In this document: positions 59,788 to 64,000 of the stretch, one piece after another | Layout of the letters: each line of letters opens with the position of its first letter | Position numbering within the stretch: the first letter of the stretch is position 1 | NCBI RefSeq assembly: GCF_900188155.1 | Contig: NZ_FZOG01000005.1 | Coordinates: forward strand, 124,001 to 188,000 | Reading direction: 5' to 3' | Origin: Pseudomonas segetis | Lineage (GTDB): Bacteria; Pseudomonadota; Gammaproteobacteria; Pseudomonadales; Pseudomonadaceae | DNA length: 64,000 nucleotides | Made by a program: the position numbers and the translations under genes | The notes under the pieces: generated by a model | Databases searched by the model: none | What the model saw: the letters and a program-made list of their open reading frames with translations, nothing else | Told to the model about the DNA's origin: nothing

Positions 59788-62700
59788 TCAGGCTTGCGGT
59801 TTAGGCGCGTCTTCGGTCTGTTGCTCTTGAGCGTTCTCAGCTTCTTTTGCTTCTGGCTCAGCTGCTGTTTCAGTCGTCTCTGGAGCTTTTACCTGTTCAG
59901 GTGCGGCTTCAACAGGCGCCTGTACAGGAGCGGGAGCTTCAGCTGGAGCTGCTTCGGCGGCCTGGGCGGCTTCACGCGCCAGGCGTTCTTCTTCGCGCTT
60001 GCGGCGACGAACCTCGCGTGGGTCGTTTGGTGCGCGACCGTTACTTGGAATGACCACTGGCGCTGGGGCAGGTGCTGCTACCGCAGGTTCGGCGACCGGC
60101 TCAGCAACAGGCGCTGCTGGTTCAGGCGCTTTAACTTCAGCGACTGGTTCAACAGTCTCTTCGGCTTTTGCCTCAACCACTGGCTCGGCAGTGACAGGCG
60201 CACTTGGTGCATCAGCTTCAGCTGCTGGCTCTGCTTTTGGCGCTTCTGGTGCAGCGACTTCTTCAGTGGCAGGGAGCACGATAACCGATTCGGCAGGTGC
60301 CGGTGCTTCTTCAGTTTTGGCTTCGGCCGGAGCAGCTTCGGTTTCAACTGCAGGTTGCTCGGCTTCTGGCTTGCGGCTCTGACGCTGCGGGGCTTCAGCT
60401 GGCGCTTGAGCCTCTTCAGTGGCAGTGGCCTCAGTTGCAGCAGCCGGTTGATCGGCTTGTGTCGCGGCAGCAGTTGCAACTGCGCTAGCAGCTACGGCAC
60501 TGGCGGCATCCTTGGCTTCGCTGTTTTCCTCGGCATTCTCGATCACATTTCCGTTGGCATCACGCTGACGCTCACGACGATTGCTGCGACGACGCTGACC
60601 GCGTGAACGGCGACGTGGGCGTTCGTTCTCGCTGCTGTCCTGATCGTCGTCCTGGGCATTTTCGTTGCTGTTCAGTTCTTCGTCTTCAGTCGCTGCTGCA
60701 GTCTGTTCTTTGCGTGGCTGGCGCTCTTCGCGCGGTTGACGCGGCTGGCGAGGTTCGCGTTGTGGGCGCTCATTGCCAGCTTCTTCAGTGGCGTTGTTGC
60801 CTGGTGCGTCCAGCGGCTCACGCAGTTCACGTACCTGACGCTCTTCACGCGGCTTGCGCTCGCGAGGAGGGCGTGACTGACGGTTTTCCTGTGGCTCACG
60901 AACTTCTACGGCATCGCGTGTCTGGCGCTCTTCACGTGGCGCACGCTCTTCGCGCGGCTGGCGCGGTTGGCGTTCTTCACGGGGGGCGCGTTCTTCGCGT
61001 GGCTTGCGCTCTTCGTCGCGGCCATCACGACGAGCACCGCGGTTGCGGTTTTGCTGGCGACCATTGCGACGCTCGTCATTGCGCGCCGGGCGCTCCGACT
61101 TCTTCTCGATCACCACAACAGGCTGTTCTTCTTCCTTGGTCGCAAACAGGCTGACCAGCGACTTGACCAGGCCCTTGAACAGGCTTGGCTCGGTTGCAGC
61201 GGCAGCAGCAGGCACTTCTGCAGGGGTTGGTGCCGAGCGAGGCGGGGCTGTCTTGATCGCTGCTTCCTGGCGCACCAGGGTGCGGGTGCCGGTAGCTTGC
61301 TTTTCTTCTTCGACTTCAGCGGTAGCCATTTCATAGCTGGACTGGGTCGTTTGCGCTTCCATGCTGTCGTCACGCAGGCGCTGGACTTCAAAGTGCGGCG
61401 TTTCGAGGTGATCGTTCGGCAGGATGACAATGCGTGCGCGGGTGCGCAGTTCGATCTTGGTGATCGAGTTGCGTTTTTCGTTAAGCAGGAAGGCTGCAAC
61501 CGGAATCGGCACCTGGGCGCGAACTTCAGCCGTGCGGTCTTTCAGGGCTTCTTCTTCGATCAGGCGCAGGATTGCCAGCGACAGCGACTCAACATCACGG
61601 ATGATGCCTTGGCCGTTGCAACGTGGGCAGACGATGCCGCTGGTCTCGCCGAGCGATGGGCGCAGGCGCTGACGTGACATTTCCAGCAGGCCAAAGCGCG
61701 AGATGCGTCCAACCTGGACACGGGCGCGGTCGGCTTCGAGTGCTTCGCGGACCTTTTCTTCGACGGCGCGCTGGTTTTTCGCCGGAGTCATGTCGATGAA
61801 GTCGATAACAATCAGGCCGCCGATGTCACGCAGGCGCAGTTGGCGCGCGATTTCTTCGGCTGCTTCAAGGTTGGTCTGCAGTGCGGTTTCTTCGATGTCG
61901 CTGCCTTTGGTGGCGCGCGCCGAGTTGATGTCGATCGACACCAGTGCTTCTGTCGGGTCGATGAAGATCGAGCCGCCGGAAGGCAATTTCACTTCACGCT
62001 GGAAGGCGGTTTCGATCTGGCTTTCGATCTGGAAGCGGTTGAACAGGGGAACGCTGTCTTCGTACAGCTTGATCTTGCTGGCGTACTGCGGCATCACCTG
62101 GCGGATGAAGCTCAGGGCTTCTTCCTGCGCTTCAACGCTGTCGACCAGTACTTCGCCGATGTCCTGGCGCAGGTAGTCGCGGATGGCGCGGATGATGACA
62201 TTGCTTTCCTGGTAGATCAGGAACGGCGCGGCGCGGTCCTGGGAGGCTTCTTTGATTGCGCTCCACAGTTGCAGGAGGTAGTCGAGGTCCCACTGCATTT
62301 CTTCGCTGCTACGGCCCAGGCCAGCGGTGCGAACGATCAGGCCCATGTCCACTGGAGCATTGAGGCCGTTGAGGGCTTCGCGCAATTCGTTACGCTCCTC
62401 GCCTTCGATGCGGCGCGAGATACCACCAGCGCGAGGGTTGTTTGGCATCAGTACCAGGTAGCGGCCAGCCAGGCTGATAAAGGTGGTCAGGGCAGCGCCC
62501 TTGTTGCCGCGTTCTTCTTTTTCGACTTGAACGATAACTTCCTGGCCTTCACTCAACACATCTTTGATGTTGACGCGGCCATCGGGGGCTTTCTTGAAGT
62601 ACTCGCGGGAGATTTCTTTGAGGGGGAGAAAGCCATGACGCTCTGAGCCGAAGTCGACAAAAGCGGCTTCCAGGCTAGGTTCAACGCGGGTAATACGGCC

Positions 62701-62829
62701 TTTGTAGATGTTGGCCTTTTTCTGTTCGCGAGCACCGGATTCAATGTCCAGGTCATAGAGGCGTTGGCCATCGACCAGAGCAACACGCAACTCTTCAGGT
62801 TGAGTTGCGTTAATCAGCATTCTTTTCAT
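59788..62829 (-). CDS. rne: Ribonuclease E
   Basis: A 1013-residue essential endoribonuclease and degradosome scaffold. The S1 domain (about residues 38-120), 5' sensor and DNase I-like catalytic core are intact: metal ligands in SIDINSA and VIDFIDM, and the zinc-link CPRCNGQG near residue 405. The C-terminal half is disordered: Arg/Glu-rich tandem repeats (PREERxPR type, about residues 600-720) then Ala/Pro/Glu/Val-rich sequence, serving RNA and partner binding. The start [10 protein letters not shown] at 62829 is the family start; an in-frame ATG at 62877 is not needed. Confidence 0.96.
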   Translation of the reverse strand: MKRMLINATQPEELRVALVDGQRLYDLDIESGAREQKKANIYKGRITRVEPSLEAAFVDFGSERHGFLPLKEISREYFKKAPDGRVNIKDVLSEGQEVIVQVEKEERGNKGAALTTFISLAGRYLVLMPNNPRAGGISRRIEGEERNELREALNGLNAPVDMGLIVRTAGLGRSSEEMQWDLDYLLQLWSAIKEASQDRAAPFLIYQESNVIIRAIRDYLRQDIGEVLVDSVEAQEEALSFIRQVMPQYASKIKLYEDSVPLFNRFQIESQIETAFQREVKLPSGGSIFIDPTEALVSIDINSARATKGSDIEETALQTNLEAAEEIARQLRLRDIGGLIVIDFIDMTPAKNQRAVEEKVREALEADRARVQVGRISRFGLLEMSRQRLRPSLGETSGIVCPRCNGQGIIRDVESLSLAILRLIEEEALKDRTAEVRAQVPIPVAAFLLNEKRNSITKIELRTRARIVILPNDHLETPHFEVQRLRDDSMEAQTTQSSYEMATAEVEEEKQATGTRTLVRQEAAIKTAPPRSAPTPAEVPAAAAATEPSLFKGLVKSLVSLFATKEEEQPVVVIEKKSERPARNDERRNGRQQNRNRGARRDGRDEERKPREERAPREERQPRQPREERAPREERQTRDAVEVREPQENRQSRPPRERKPREERQVRELREPLDAPGNNATEEAGNERPQREPRQPRQPREERQPRKEQTAAATEDEELNSNENAQDDDQDSSENERPRRRSRGQRRRSNRRERQRDANGNVIENAEENSEAKDAASAVAASAVATAAATQADQPAAATEATATEEAQAPAEAPQRQSRKPEAEQPAVETEAAPAEAKTEEAPAPAESVIVLPATEEVAAPEAPKAEPAAEADAPSAPVTAEPVVEAKAEETVEPVAEVKAPEPAAPVAEPVAEPAVAAPAPAPVVIPSNGRAPNDPREVRRRKREEERLAREAAQAAEAAPAEAPAPVQAPVEAAPEQVKAPETTETAAEPEAKEAENAQEQQTEDAPKPQA

Positions 62830-63345
62830 GTAGTACCGTCGGTTTCCGTTGCATCGGAAGCGGCGTTCGGCAAACACGACGTTCAGAGTCGGTGTTAGGC
62901 GCGTCAGAAACGGTTGTAAGGCGTTTCATTGTCGAGCGACGGTCAGCCAATTGTGCTGGGCCGCGACGGACGTCTCCTGCTTGCTGTATGTGACAGTAAG
63001 CACTAAGTCAGGAGGAGGAATCAGCAACTGGTAGCGGACGAGATAAGGCGTCTTGATAAAGCTTATTGCTACGCAAGCCAGTTGCTGTACATCTCCACCT
63101 TACACGTATCGCTGAAAATCCTGTGCCGCTCGCAAAATCCGTAGCGGGTTGGCTATTACCGCAACTCACCAAAGGGGAGAGTTGCGCATCATTATGTTCG
63201 AGGCTTTATTTCCGAATTCTTCGAGGGCCCATGTGGCCTTGCTAGCTCTGAAGAACCCGTCGGACGGCCTTGCGTCCCAAATGGGTTGCGTTGGTTGGGA
63301 TGGCAATTTAGCGAACATCTCCGAACCAGACCGCTTTTGGCGGCA
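62830..63345 (-). other. Long 5' leader of rne
   Basis: About 515 nt lie between the predicted transcription start and the rne start codon, with no convincing gene inside. AGCAACTGG (63023-63031) and CCAGTTGCT (63078-63086) form a perfect 9 bp stem closing a 46 nt structured region. Enterobacterial rne mRNA has a 0.36 kb leader through which RNase E controls its own message; the same use is inferred here. Confidence 0.5.
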
Positions 63346-63351
63346 TTCGCG

Positions 63352-63380
63352 ACTATAACAGCAATGATTAAGTGCTTCAA
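63352..63380 (-). promoter_or_regulatory. Sigma70 promoter of rne
   Basis: On the minus strand TTGAAG (-35, 63375-63380) and TATAGT (-10, 63352-63357) are separated by exactly 17 bp. Transcription should start near 63345 and run leftward through the long leader. Confidence 0.65.
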
Positions 63381-63443
63381 ATCCATAAAAATTGTTATTA
63401 TCGGTACAGGGTCTGCTCCCGTTTCATTGCGAGCCGCGTTGCA

Positions 63444-63532
63444 GTGTAAAATCTCGCGAGGCTAGGCGGAGGACGCTGGTAATGGTTGTTCCCTTGCCAA
63501 GTTCTCCAACACCGCATGGCGAGATTTTACGC
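63444..63532. repeat. 14 bp inverted repeat between rne and rluC
   Basis: GTGTAAAATCTCGC (63444-63457) pairs with GCGAGATTTTACGC (63519-63532), with one wobble pair, around 61 bp. It lies upstream of the rne promoter and in the presumed rluC leader. It may form a structured leader or a small RNA; neither strand has a T-run after the stem. Confidence 0.45.
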
Positions 63533-63676
63533 GCAACCCGAAGAGACGGGCCTGTTTTAGTGCGATACTGCGTTTTTCGACACTTATTTGGAACAACCAA
63601 ACTTCGTGTCTCGTGCCTTGTCTCGCGCTAAAGCAGGCTCCGGCGCGGCCGTGAACGAAACGAGAACAGACCCTTG

Positions 63677-64000
63677 ATGACAAATCCTTCCCCTCCAACC
63701 TCCGGCGTACAGCTGATAGAGGTTGCGCCGGAACTTGCCGGCCAACGCATTGATAACTTCCTGCGCACCCAATTAAAGGGTGTGCCAAAGACATTGATTT
63801 ACCGCATCTTGCGTAAAGGCGAGGTGCGTGTGAATAAAGGTCGGATCAAGCCTGAATACAAAATACAGGTGGGCGATATCGTCCGTGTCCCGCCATTGCG
63901 CCTGCCCGAACGAGATGAACCGGCGCCCCTGGCCTTGGGTTTGCTGGAGCGCCTTGAGGCGTCCATCGTCTATGAGGATAAAGCGCTGCTGGTGATCAAC
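63677..64000 (+). CDS. rluC: 23S rRNA pseudouridine synthase RluC, partial (N-terminus)
   Basis: The first 108 codons, running off the right edge. The N-terminal S4 RNA-binding domain is clear ([20 protein letters not shown] and [18 protein letters not shown]), followed by [10 protein letters not shown], the beginning of the catalytic domain. The enzyme modifies uridines 955, 2504 and 2580 of 23S rRNA in E. coli. Divergent from rne, as in other pseudomonads. Confidence 0.94.
   Translation, partial: MTNPSPPTSGVQLIEVAPELAGQRIDNFLRTQLKGVPKTLIYRILRKGEVRVNKGRIKPEYKIQVGDIVRVPPLRLPERDEPAPLALGLLERLEASIVYEDKALLVIN

Noticed and set aside
60680..61040. Possible CRISPR-like or satellite array in GC-rich repeats
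   Set aside because: The repeats are in-frame codons of the Arg/Glu-rich RNase E tail, imperfect and without spacers.
60603..61677. Several plus-strand frames of 110-236 codons over rne
   Set aside because: They are Arg/Leu or Phe-rich mirror images of the repetitive RNase E tail and are not credible proteins.
63149..63358. 69-codon plus-strand frame in the rne leader
   Set aside because: No ribosome site or similarity; it ends within the rne promoter region and better explained as leader DNA.

Overview
The window is a stretch of a Pseudomonas chromosome, most like the P. putida / P. fluorescens side of the genus. The best evidence is the run from 34734 to the right edge: glycerophosphodiesterase, small secreted protein, PilZ, lolCDE, DUF2062, comEC, exbBD, lpxK, Trm112-like, kdsB, LMW phosphotyrosine phosphatase, murB ... 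rne, rluC. This is the order I remember for PA2990-PA2975 of P. aeruginosa PAO1, except that about 12.4 kb of accessory DNA (47332-59787) sits between murB and rne. There are no rRNA or tRNA genes, CRISPR arrays or intact mobile elements; one IS110-type remnant is present.

Region 1 (1-29 kb) is an aromatic amine / arylacetate / auxin catabolic island. From the left come the end of a phenylacetate (paa) operon read leftward (paaF, paaG, partial paaH), then paaY and the repressor gene paaX read rightward. Next are a FeaR-like activator, a cytochrome c and phenylacetaldehyde dehydrogenase (feaB). A leftward operon encodes TTQ-dependent aromatic amine dehydrogenase (aauB-E-D-A plus a cytochrome c), preceded by an outer-membrane porin. 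After a PAS histidine kinase comes an indole-3-acetate operon (iacA-B-I-H-C-D-E-F), a FixJ-type response regulator on the opposite strand, then iacG with catB-C-A. Together the genes could oxidise phenylethylamine to phenylacetate (paa route), and tryptamine to indoleacetaldehyde, indoleacetate and catechol, followed by ortho cleavage. Hfq/Crc-type A-rich motifs precede several of these genes.

Region 2 (26.6-34.7 kb) is mixed. It has a ferric-reductase-like membrane protein with a multihaem cytochrome that has lost two haem motifs; a Fur box before a PepSY membrane protein; an AraC regulator with a LysE exporter; a Tat-exported SMP-30 protein; a tautomerase; and a Zur-type dksA2-folE2 zinc-starvation operon.

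Region 3 (34.7-47.3 kb) is the conserved envelope block listed above.

Region 4 (47.4-59.8 kb) is the accessory insert. It has a thiamine-diphosphate (TPP) enzyme, a LacI regulator, lutABC, a LysR regulator, a class II aldolase, a YjiH-type transporter, a YtcJ-like amidohydrolase and a CobW-type GTPase. An identical palindrome, ATGTTATCGATAACAT, lies before the TPP enzyme gene and before lutA, so these probably form one LacI regulon. This is the least explained part of the window.

Region 5 (59.8-64 kb) holds rne with a leader of about 0.5 kb and the divergent start of rluC.
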